Shown: in pieces, positions 26,945 through 33,711 of the stretch
Position numbering within the stretch: position 1 is the stretch's first letter
Layout: every line of letters starts with the position of its first letter
Source of the DNA: Altererythrobacter epoxidivorans
GTDB lineage: Bacteria > Pseudomonadota > Alphaproteobacteria > Sphingomonadales > Sphingomonadaceae
Length of the DNA stretch: 64,000 bases
Direction of reading: 5' to 3'
Assembly: GCF_001281485.1 (NCBI RefSeq)
Contig: NZ_CP012669.1
Span: 1,736,001-1,800,000 of the forward strand
Program-made: the position numbers and the translations under genes
The notes under the pieces: generated by a model
Seen by the model: only the letters and a program-made list of their open reading frames with translations
Database searches by the model: none
What the model was told of the DNA's origin: nothing

Positions 26945-27334
26945 ATGTCTAATTTCAAAAATTATGCCGGCTTTCGTGATCACTCTACTCGTTACGAGGT
27001 CCGCCGTCTGCGCCAACCGTCCCATGGCGGCGTTATTCGGTGTCCCTACATCGAGACCTTCCACGGGCTCGATAGGGCGCGACTAGCCGCGTTCGCACAT
27101 GCGCTTGATGGTCCTGACGGACCCGACAAAACCATTACCGGGCTGGTCGAAATCTGCCGCATCCACCTGAACGGCGATCAAGTCATCAGAGAAGAACTGG
27201 TCGACCTGATTGACGAGCGCGTGGCCTTCAGGTTCTTGAACGACATTGCGCTCCCCCGCCCCAACCAATTGTCTGTCGCTGTCGAGCGTCTGCAAGAAGA
27301 AGTGAATCGGCTTGAACGCTTGGGCATCGACTAG
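26945..27334 (+). CDS. hypothetical protein (129 aa)
   Basis: Soluble, acidic, mainly helical; it ends in a leucine/arginine-rich coiled-coil-like tail (SVAVERLQEEVNRLERLG). AAAGGAGC before the ATG fixes the start. No known motif. It follows the methylase by 73 bases in the same direction and may belong to the R-M transcription unit, but a role is not indicated. Confidence 0.6.
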   Translation: MSNFKNYAGFRDHSTRYEVRRLRQPSHGGVIRCPYIETFHGLDRARLAAFAHALDGPDGPDKTITGLVEICRIHLNGDQVIREELVDLIDERVAFRFLNDIALPRPNQLSVAVERLQEEVNRLERLGID

Positions 27335-27413
27335 TCTCTGATGCAGACAAGCAATTCCCTTCACGGCAAGACAAAGAGCCTATAGTGTCCAAGATATTGT
27401 TTTTGGGGGAGCA

Positions 27414-28187
27414 ATGATGAAGAGTTTTCTTCCTGCCGTCGCTGCGCTGACCGCCGTCGCGGCCGCGTTTGTGCCCGCTGTGGCAGAGGCCAAGAAGAAG
27501 CCTCGTGAAGCCTGGACGGTTTCACGCACCTCGGACCCGATCACAGGGGACAGCAGTTGCGTCGTAACCGCATACGATACCGTTGCCGGCATGAAATACT
27601 CCCGCTTCGGTTTCCTCTACCCGGTGGTCGAGAACAACTCGAAACTGGGACTCCTGATCGGCGTAAGCTCCGGCGGCCAGTATCGGGTCCCGACGGGTGA
27701 CATACTCTGGCGCATCGACAGCAATCCTCATCGAACTCTGCGAGCGGCTGACAACCCCGCTACCGCCATGAACTCGGCTTACACGACCCAGCCCTTCAAG
27801 ACAGGAAACGCAGAGACAGATAAGCGGATTGCAGAGGCGATGGCGCAGAGTGGAAGCATGGTCGCTGCGATCACCGCCACGAGCACCATGGCGAGCGGCG
27901 AATTAGCCCAGGATTTGCTCACGGAAATGGTCGGAGGGCAAACCCTTCTTTACCGGCAAGCGCAGGTCGCTCCCGCCTACGGTCTTCCCAGCAGCCAGAC
28001 GGGCCGCGTCGGCCAATACACGAGTGACGAGGGACAGGTGCCGTTCAAGCTCGACGCTTCGTTCCACCGTGGCCTGAAGGAATGCGGCATTGCTCCTGCC
28101 CCCAAGCCCGCTGTTACCGAAGAAGCGTCAACTGGCGAGCAGGCAGAGCAGCAACAGGGCGTTGAGCCAGAGACCGGCGGGAACTAG
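27414..28187 (+). CDS. exported hypothetical protein
   Basis: 257 aa with a clear signal peptide (MMKSFLPAVAALTAVAAAF..., cleavage after AEA near residue 26). The mature domain has repeated beta-like stretches (SSCVVTAYDTVAGMKYSRFGF, LLIGVSSGGQYRVP) and a disordered Pro/Glu/Gln C-terminus. No family recognised. An exported protein in a satellite-like element could modify the host surface, but this is speculation. A bidirectional hairpin terminator follows at 28340. Confidence 0.75.
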   Translation: MMKSFLPAVAALTAVAAAFVPAVAEAKKKPREAWTVSRTSDPITGDSSCVVTAYDTVAGMKYSRFGFLYPVVENNSKLGLLIGVSSGGQYRVPTGDILWRIDSNPHRTLRAADNPATAMNSAYTTQPFKTGNAETDKRIAEAMAQSGSMVAAITATSTMASGELAQDLLTEMVGGQTLLYRQAQVAPAYGLPSSQTGRVGQYTSDEGQVPFKLDASFHRGLKECGIAPAPKPAVTEEASTGEQAEQQQGVEPETGGN

Positions 28188-28339
28188 CCAGAGCGCCATA
28201 TGGCCCGTTCTGGACCTTCGGCGGACGCTGCCGCAGTCTCGGCAGGCTTCGGTCACCGAAAGCTCATATCGGTGACCACCGTGGAACCTACAGGCATCTT
28301 CCCTCATCGTGTTCTCCTTCTGACAGCAAGATGACGCAA

Positions 28340-28372
28340 AAAGGCCCGACCGGGAGCGCCGGACGGGCCTTT
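28340..28372. terminator. bidirectional intrinsic terminator
   Basis: AAAGGCCCG and CGGGCCTTT form a 9-bp stem around a 15-base loop with A-rich bases before and T-rich bases after. It lies between the convergent 27414 and 28393 genes, so it can stop both. Confidence 0.8.
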
Positions 28373-28392
28373 CGTTTGCGACACTTATGGGT

Positions 28393-28701
28393 TCAGCTCA
28401 TCAGGACGTAGGCTGTGAAGTCTCGGTCCTTGTTCGCACGGTAGTCGATAGGCCAAGGGCCACGACACCAGAGATGCTGCATCTTCGGGCGACCAAGTTG
28501 GGCGACCCACATCTCCTCGTATCCGAGGTCGACCAGAAACTGCTTGAACTCGACCAGGTGTTCGGGCGCGACTTCGTTCAGCTCTAGGTCGGTGCAAGCG
28601 TGGAACGCCTCAGCCAGACCAACGACCTGGTGACCGGCAAGCCGATGAATGCCGAGCCGCATGGCATGGGCCCGGTCGTCATCGATCAGTTTCCCGATCA
28701 C
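28393..28701 (-). CDS. hypothetical protein (102 aa)
   Basis: Small soluble protein with a GTG start that overlaps the stop of the upstream 28698 gene (GTGA). Contains LELNEVAPEHLVEFKQFLVDLGYEEMW and a Trp/Arg-rich segment. No family recognised. It is the last gene in a leftward four-gene run. Confidence 0.6.
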   Translation of the reverse strand: MIGKLIDDDRAHAMRLGIHRLAGHQVVGLAEAFHACTDLELNEVAPEHLVEFKQFLVDLGYEEMWVAQLGRPKMQHLWCRGPWPIDYRANKDRDFTAYVLMS

Positions 28702-28958
28702 GAGTTGAGCGCGCGGTTCGACCGCGTCCGGTCCGGCCAGGTGCCGTTGTCAGGCGCGCCGACCGGCAGGCCCTCTACGGCGACCGGGTCGATGCCCGTG
28801 GTGATCGCAACAGCCGCCCAGGCGTCGATGCCAGGTGCGCCGACCAGGTGAGCGGCGGCAATGCGTGCGGCAGCCTCGTCGGCGCCCTCGGCGATGATGA
28901 AGCCGATACCGTCAGCGCGGCGATCGGAGGGAGCGGGATGGAATGCAAAAATGGCCAT
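28698..28958 (-). CDS. hypothetical protein (86 aa)
   Basis: Ala-rich small protein, MAIFAFHPAPSDRRADGIGF at the N-terminus, then a helix rich in Ala and a Gly/Pro/Asp tail. It overlaps the downstream 28393 gene. AAAGGAAAT lies just before the ATG. Function unknown. Confidence 0.6.
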   Translation of the reverse strand: MAIFAFHPAPSDRRADGIGFIIAEGADEAAARIAAAHLVGAPGIDAWAAVAITTGIDPVAVEGLPVGAPDNGTWPDRTRSNRALNS

Positions 28959-29000
28959 GGCTTAATTTCCTTTCAGTGTCGGTGGGGTCTGGGGCTGTAT

Positions 29001-29840
29001 TCAGGCGGCGCGACGGGCAGCGAGCCCGGCAGCGATGCGGTCGGTGGACGCAGGTTCGTCCGTGGGCGTTTCGTCGGCTTCGGACTGGTCGTCGTGGGCC
29101 TCATCCTCTTCGGTCTCGTAGCCGTAGGCGCCAATCTCCTGCTCGCGCTTCTTGAGCATAGCGATGTCGATGGAGCGCTGCGGATTGGACTTGCCTGTCT
29201 CGAACTCCTGGTCCGAATTGAGAGCTTCCAGGACGCGGCGCTCGGCTTCGACGAGGGCTTGGCTCAGTTCGCGATGGAGCTCTCCGAAAAGAATGTCCGA
29301 AAGCTCGCCTGCGTTGAACGGGCGATCGTCACGCTTCATGCCGTGGACGCGTCCGCAAAGTGCGGCGGCCAGTTCCTTGTCCTTGGTAGCAGCAGCCAGT
29401 TCGGCCAGGCTTGCCAGTTCGACAGGACCCGAGTTCTCGATCTGCTGCTGGATGCGGCTGCGGCGTTCCGAACCGAGCGTGTCCCGCATCAGGAGTTGCA
29501 TGGGCGAGCGGTAGAGGGCTTCGGCCTTGCGGACCCGTTCGGCCAGTCCGCCAAGCTCGCGGGTAAGCGCGAGACGGTTGTCCTTGGTCTGGCGGACAAG
29601 CTCGGCACGGTAGCCGCTGATTGCCTTGCTCACCATCGAGTTGCGGTCGCGTTCGCCGATACCGTCGAGCGAGTTTTCGAGCTGCTGGCGACGCTGCGCG
29701 AGATTGCTGTTCGCGCTACGGACCAAGGTGTCGTGGTTGTGGCGGTTGGTCGCGATCTTGGCGAGGGTGATGCGAATGTCATCCGGGGTCATCCAAGAGG
29801 TCCCGAGGTTGGCCGTCGTCTTGGCGGGGGCAGTGGGCAT
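29001..29840 (-). CDS. hypothetical coiled-coil protein
   Basis: 279 aa, almost entirely helical: heptad-like stretches around residues 20-190 (RQQLENSLDGIGERD, LTRELGGLAERVRKAEALY) and a strongly acidic, disordered tail (EEDEAHDDQSEADETPTDEP). The start is set by AAAGGAAT six bases before the ATG. No homologue recognised. A long coiled coil with an acidic tail resembles phage scaffolding or satellite capsid-remodelling proteins only in a general way; this is a guess. The gene may share the leftward promoter at 30722-30866. Confidence 0.65.
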   Translation of the reverse strand: MPTAPAKTTANLGTSWMTPDDIRITLAKIATNRHNHDTLVRSANSNLAQRRQQLENSLDGIGERDRNSMVSKAISGYRAELVRQTKDNRLALTRELGGLAERVRKAEALYRSPMQLLMRDTLGSERRSRIQQQIENSGPVELASLAELAAATKDKELAAALCGRVHGMKRDDRPFNAGELSDILFGELHRELSQALVEAERRVLEALNSDQEFETGKSNPQRSIDIAMLKKREQEIGAYGYETEEDEAHDDQSEADETPTDEPASTDRIAAGLAARRAA

Positions 29841-29948
29841 GGTATTCCTTTCAGTTGAGGCTCTAGGCATCTCGCCCGAGGCTGAACCTTTCGACCATGC
29901 CCAGGACCATTGCCCAGACGATCGGTCCGCCAACGCAGACCTGGCCGA

Positions 29949-29990
29949 AGCGCATTCGCTTCGAACTCGACACGAGAAGTCGAATGCGCT
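29949..29990. repeat. inverted repeat in the 29841-30115 spacer
   Basis: AGCGCATTCG and CGAATGCGCT are exact inverted copies 22 bases apart, extended by GCCG/CGGC outside. A second small hairpin, GCGGGTCAGACCCGC, follows at 30091-30105, just past the stop of the 30116 gene. Both could end the leftward transcript or be protein sites. Confidence 0.55.
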
Positions 29991-30115
29991 CGGCAGGCGA
30001 ATTAGCGGACCAGCATATTGCCGATGCGGTGCCCACCGCGGTGCTTGAGGGCGACCGCAGTGGGCTAGAGCATGGGATTTAAGGGGAATTGCGGGTCAGA
30101 CCCGCCGATTGGTTG

Positions 30116-30721
30116 TTAGGCGGCCTGCTGAAGGCGCTGGATCACACCGACCTGCCCTGCACGGCCGGTGATTTCCTGCCACTCTTCGAATATCGCGACG
30201 GGGGAAACCTCGGGCGCATCGCCAGCCACATATTGCAGCACCACCCGGACCAGGCTGGCGGTTTTGGCTTTGATCGCCAGTTCACGGTCGAACGGCATCT
30301 TTTTCGCCCGCGAAACCCACTCGGCTTCCTCTCTCGCAAGCTTTTCCTTGCCCCGGTGCCACGTGTCGGTGAGCTGCTTCTGCGAGAAGCCCGCCACAGA
30401 AGGGACGTGTGTATACGGTTCAGGAAGTGCGAGGTGGAGCTGGAGGTAGGTGTCTTTGCCGGGCTCCTCTGAGAAGTGGTTCATTGCAAGCAATTCCTCG
30501 CCGGTCTCATCATCCCGCATGAGGGCGACTGGCATCGGCAGCTCCACGCCGTCTTCATTCGAACCCCAGATTGCCTCTCCCAACAGGTCATTCGCGAAGA
30601 CGAAGTCTTCTTCTTCAAGCTTGGTGCTGATCGTGAGCAATCCGTTGAGGGTTAGCTCTGCGCCGATCACATCACAGCTGAGATTGAGTTCATTGGGGGT
30701 AGTGTTCTTCCGCATTTTCAT
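30116..30721 (-). CDS. hypothetical protein (201 aa)
   Basis: Acidic soluble protein. Features an N-terminal beta-like stretch (LNLSCDVIGAELTLNGLLTIS), a middle segment YLQLHLALPEPYTHVPSVAGF and a helical C-terminus (LVRVVLQYVAGDAPEVSPV). AAGGAG precedes the ATG. No family recognised. It is the first gene of the leftward run, divergent from the RHH-like regulator, and the two share an operator region. Confidence 0.6.
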   Translation of the reverse strand: MKMRKNTTPNELNLSCDVIGAELTLNGLLTISTKLEEEDFVFANDLLGEAIWGSNEDGVELPMPVALMRDDETGEELLAMNHFSEEPGKDTYLQLHLALPEPYTHVPSVAGFSQKQLTDTWHRGKEKLAREEAEWVSRAKKMPFDRELAIKAKTASLVRVVLQYVAGDAPEVSPVAIFEEWQEITGRAGQVGVIQRLQQAA

Positions 30722-30744
30722 TCTCCTTGGTCGTCAGCCGCTTT

Positions 30745-30763
30745 GGGCTGCTTCAGGCCGCCC
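30745..30763. promoter_or_regulatory. 19-bp palindrome 1, operator candidate
   Basis: GGGCTGCTTCAGGCCGCCC, an imperfect palindrome, 24 bases upstream of the leftward 30116 gene. Its second copy is at 30831-30849. Confidence 0.65.
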
Positions 30764-30830
30764 ATCGGCTCGCTGAGCGGCCCTATTCACGATTCGCTTG
30801 CGGCTGTCAAGGGCTACTGTTATGAGCCTT

Positions 30831-30849
30831 GGGCTGCTTGAAGCGGCCC
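30831..30849. promoter_or_regulatory. 19-bp palindrome 2, operator candidate
   Basis: GGGCTGCTTGAAGCGGCCC, nearly a perfect palindrome, immediately before the AAGGAG of the RHH-like gene. With copy 1 it brackets the divergent promoters, so binding would control both directions. Confidence 0.65.
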
Positions 30850-30866
30850 ATAAGGAGAATGTCAGA

Positions 30867-31229
30867 ATGAGTGGTGAAAAGCCGTCGCCCGGTCGCAGAT
30901 TGAAGCGCATCTCAGTCGCGCTCCAAGAGGATCAGTATATCGGTCTGGAAGAGGTCGCCGAAGATATGGGCGTCACGCTCGCCGATGCGGCAAGGGAGGC
31001 GATCAACAGTTACTTGCTCACGGAGCATTGGGGGCAAACGGTCGGTAAGCTGGCCGAGGCGGAAATCGCCAAGGGGCTAACCAACGAGGAAGTCCTAGAG
31101 CGGGTGCTCGCCAAATTCCCCCACGCGCAGACCAGCCGGGAATCTGTGGCTTGGTATCGGAGCAAGATGCGTAAGGAGAACCCGAACGTGCCCACCGACA
31201 GAGAGGCGCGGGTTAGACGAGAGAGCTAA
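30867..31229 (+). CDS. ribbon-helix-helix-like DNA-binding protein
   Basis: 120 aa. Residues 10-52 follow an RHH pattern: RRLKRISVALQEDQYIGLEE gives the beta strand and first helix, and VTLADAAREAINSYL the second helix. A helical C-terminus follows (LTNEEVLERVLAKFP). AAGGAG nine bases before the ATG fixes the start. Two 19-bp palindromes flank its promoter, so it likely regulates itself and the leftward 30116 gene. It may be the lysogeny-like switch of the element; that is inference. Confidence 0.75.
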   Translation: MSGEKPSPGRRLKRISVALQEDQYIGLEEVAEDMGVTLADAAREAINSYLLTEHWGQTVGKLAEAEIAKGLTNEEVLERVLAKFPHAQTSRESVAWYRSKMRKENPNVPTDREARVRRES

Positions 31230-31271
31230 TCCGGTATCCAGACCGGTGCTTTATCATGCGGGTGAAGGCAA

Positions 31272-31303
31272 AGGGCTTGGAAGCATTGTGCTTTCCAAGC
31301 CCT
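31272..31303 (+). terminator. hairpin terminator after the RHH-like gene
   Basis: AGGGCTTGGAA and TTCCAAGCCCT form a perfect 11-bp stem with a 10-base loop, about 40 bases past the stop. The following tract is CTCTCTC, so termination may be partial. Confidence 0.65.
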
Positions 31304-31357
31304 CTCTCGCTGATATGCAATCAGCGGAAATTATTGGTGGATTTCGCTTGGATAAGG

Positions 31358-31438
31358 CTCATATAAATTTTATGAGACTCTTATGTTGACATATGGCCCT
31401 ATTATGGGTATAAAAGCCTCTATAAGGTCATATAGAGG
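31358..31438 (+). promoter_or_regulatory. strong promoter with two flanking palindromes
   Basis: TTGACA (31386-31391) and TATAAA (31409-31414) are 17 bases apart, a near-ideal sigma-70 promoter. Upstream is CTCATA-N7-TATGAG (31358-31376); downstream is the perfect CCTCTATA-N6-TATAGAGG (31417-31438), which runs into the ribosome binding site GAGGAG of the 31447 gene. Repressor binding or an RNA hairpin at the start site is likely. Confidence 0.75.
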
Positions 31439-31446
31439 AGTTTAAT

Positions 31447-31908
31447 ATGCCAGAAGATATTGATAATGAAGTTAAGGATGCCATTCGGGGACTTTATCGC
31501 TCCAATGAGCTCGCTAGGAAGTTTTTCGACCATTGTGCGCAACGCGAGCGCGACGCCTCGGAAACAAGCATTGACCGCATCGCTTACCGTCTCGACGTCT
31601 CACGAGAGGCCGCCATAGGCTTGGCTCAGGCTTTTGAACAGGCTGGCATCGGTTCGTTTGTGGTCGGACGTAGGGGGCATAAGTCCCGATTTGTTTGGGA
31701 ATATAGCTGCATAAGCGTAGGGCAGGTGGCAGCGGGCGAAAACGCAGCGCTAGAAGAGCCTGAAAATGCCGTGGATGATACCGACGGTATCGAAGTCGGC
31801 GATGCCGGGCAGGCACTGCAAACAATCACTATCGCTGAGGCGAAGAACCTGCTTTCGCGTAGTCTTGGTGTGCCCGTTGAGGCAATTCAAATCACCGTCC
31901 AATATTGA
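31447..31908 (+). CDS. hypothetical regulator-like protein
   Basis: 153 aa. Residues 35-80 look like a helix-turn-helix or winged-helix (SIDRIAYRLDVSREAAIGLAQ, then FEQAGIGSFVVGRRGHKSRFVW as a wing). The C-terminal 45 residues are an acidic linker plus TIAEAKNLLSRSLGVPVEAI. It is driven by the strong promoter with palindromes, as expected for an autoregulated control gene. The function is inferred only from shape and context. The base composition of its upstream region is very A/T-rich. Confidence 0.65.
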   Translation: MPEDIDNEVKDAIRGLYRSNELARKFFDHCAQRERDASETSIDRIAYRLDVSREAAIGLAQAFEQAGIGSFVVGRRGHKSRFVWEYSCISVGQVAAGENAALEEPENAVDDTDGIEVGDAGQALQTITIAEAKNLLSRSLGVPVEAIQITVQY

Positions 31909-31929
31909 ACCGACAACTGGTGAGCCGGG

Positions 31930-32553
31930 CTACCTGCCCGGCTTGACCAGCCGTAGCCCTTCAATCCCTGGCGTGCCGGTATGCGGGGCATTCGCCTTGC
32001 GGGCTTCCGCCTCGCTTTCGGCCATCTGGTCGAGCACGTCCTGGGGCGCTTCTCGATACTGTTCCTGCTGCTTAAGTGCGGCCACGCTCCACTGATCGAG
32101 CGGGATGGTGCCAGGAACGACCAGGACGCCTGCCTGGCCATCGGTGTCGAACTTGACCCGGCCATCGTCGCGATCGCGCCAGCCGAACTGGCTCTTGCCC
32201 AAGAAGATGGCGGCCACGGTATCACCCTTGCGCGCCATGCCCATCAGGAGCTCCCGCAATTCAGCTTCTTCGGCGTCCTTGCGGACATCGACCGCATCAA
32301 GCAGTTCACCGTCCTCGTCGATCAGCCGTTTGAGCGTCTTGACTGTGGTGCCGAGCGCCTTCGCGATCTGGTTACGTGGATACCCGTCGAGCAGAGCCTT
32401 CGCGACAGCCTGGCGACCTTCGACAGACAGGGCGAGCTTGTTCCAGGGGATAGGCGCCAGTGACGGTAGGGGTGCCTGATACTGCTCCTCGAGCGGGTCA
32501 GCCATCGCTGCCGCACGTTCCCGCCTAGCTCGCTTTTTGGGAGATCCTGCCAT
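31930..32553 (-). CDS. phage small-terminase-like protein
   Basis: 207 aa. An N-terminal HTH (GYPRNQIAKALGTTVKTLKRLI) is followed by helices with AELRELLMGMARKGDTVAAIFLGKSQFGWRDR. That last pattern (A-x-I/A-F-L-x-K-x-x-F-G-W-R-D-R) is characteristic of many phage TerS proteins, which recognise pac/cos DNA. No large terminase is present, so packaging would need a helper phage, as in PICI satellites. The assignment is from pattern only. It may be co-transcribed with the 32602 gene. Confidence 0.65.
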   Translation of the reverse strand: MAGSPKKRARRERAAAMADPLEEQYQAPLPSLAPIPWNKLALSVEGRQAVAKALLDGYPRNQIAKALGTTVKTLKRLIDEDGELLDAVDVRKDAEEAELRELLMGMARKGDTVAAIFLGKSQFGWRDRDDGRVKFDTDGQAGVLVVPGTIPLDQWSVAALKQQEQYREAPQDVLDQMAESEAEARKANAPHTGTPGIEGLRLVKPGR

Positions 32554-32601
32554 GTGCGGGCATGTGTCGCGCGGGTGATCGCGGATGATGCCAGCAAATC
32601 G

Positions 32602-33228
32602 TCACACCTTCGGAACGGTCTTCCGATCAAGCACCAGTTTGCGACGCTCCGTCTTGCCATCAAGCATCACGTGTTTCTGCCTTTTTGCCCAATCAATCTT
32701 CCGCCGCAGCATTTTCTTGCGTGACGTCCGATCGGCTTCTCGGATGCCTGGGAATAGGTCGAGATACTTCTGACGATCAGCCACCTGGACTTTGTCTGGG
32801 TAGCAGGAAAAATACCACGCTTGGAAAGCTTGGGCTTCGATTGGCAACACGCCTACCGCCAGTCCGTAGTCATGCCACCCGATGAAGAGCACATGGTCAT
32901 TCTTCTCATCGTCGAAGGCGTCCATCAGGTCTTGATCGTCTCTAAGGCTGCCGTCTCGGGATCGCGCATGTTTCATGGCGTTCCAGTATTTGTTGCGGAG
33001 ACTGACCAGCTCGCCCGTCTTCATTTCGGGGAATGTCATAAGGGCATGTTCGGTGAAGGAGGTCTGATCGGATTGATCCGCAAGAAACGCAGCCAGCTCT
33101 GTTCCCCCGCAGGCAAGACAGTGCACAGAGACCGGATCATCGTCTTGGAGAAACAGGGCTAGAGCGGTCCCTAGCTGGCGTCGCGCCAGAGCTACTTTGA
33201 CTTGTCTTGCTTCGTCCATTGATCCCAT
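32602..33228 (-). CDS. hypothetical protein (208 aa)
   Basis: Mixed alpha/beta protein with SVHCLACGGTELAAFL, LRNKYWNAMKHARSRDG and a basic C-terminus (RKKMLRRKIDWAKRQKH) that could bind nucleic acid. A second ATG three codons in is an alternative start. No family recognised. It lies between the origin candidate and the small-terminase-like gene, all reading leftward. Confidence 0.65.
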   Translation of the reverse strand: MGSMDEARQVKVALARRQLGTALALFLQDDDPVSVHCLACGGTELAAFLADQSDQTSFTEHALMTFPEMKTGELVSLRNKYWNAMKHARSRDGSLRDDQDLMDAFDDEKNDHVLFIGWHDYGLAVGVLPIEAQAFQAWYFSCYPDKVQVADRQKYLDLFPGIREADRTSRKKMLRRKIDWAKRQKHVMLDGKTERRKLVLDRKTVPKV

Positions 33229-33711
33229 GCTCGGTGCTTCACCCGGTTCTTCGGGTCACCATGAGCCCAAAGGTCCTACAATCCCAAAGGCTTGTATTGA
33301 GTTTATCCCCTATTGCCGATCAGAGGGTCAGTCCCATGCGGGCATACACGTGCGCATAATGCACGCGGGCGCGCCTTTTGGGGAAAGGCGGCGAGGACGT
33401 GAGCGCATCCCGTCCAACCTCATTCCCTAACATTCAAACCGCCGAAACGGCCACGCTCCGACCAGGGAATTTCTCTTTCCCCCCTGTCAGGCCCTGTCCC
33501 GGATAAGAAGGCGCGGCTAGACTTCGCATTGTAAAAATCACTATGTTTCTATGAGTTTCTAAGAGCTTTTCCCCTCATCCAGAGGATCATCCGTCTTAGA
33601 AAAGCTTAGAAACATAGTGATATCCGGGATGAGGAGCAGAGCCCTGTCTTGGTGACCGTGTCCTAAGAAACGGCCCCCTCACACCTCACTCTATCACCAC
33701 CGTGTTTTGGC
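33229..33711. other. 483-base spacer between primase and 32602 genes
   Basis: No supported gene. It contains the inverted-repeat cluster at 33537-33634 and A/T-rich stretches on both sides, and must also hold the promoter of the 32602 gene. Position just past the primase gene suits a replication origin. Confidence 0.6.
33537..33634. repeat. nested inverted repeats, candidate replication origin
   Basis: ATCACTATGTTTCTA (33537-33551) is an exact inverse of TAGAAACATAGTGAT (33607-33621). Inside lie TTTCTAAGA (33556) and TCTTAGAAA (33594), and CCTCATCC (33573) pairs with GGATGAGG (33627). The TTTCTA unit therefore occurs four times, two in each direction, like iterons. It sits downstream of the primase-helicase gene, as origins do in SaPI-type satellites. 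Role inferred. Confidence 0.65.

Noticed and set aside
28848..29858. A 336-codon rightward open frame opposite the coiled-coil gene
   Set aside because: Antisense to the 29001-29840 gene, which has a good ribosome binding site and normal composition; the rightward frame is Gly/Val-rich without motifs.
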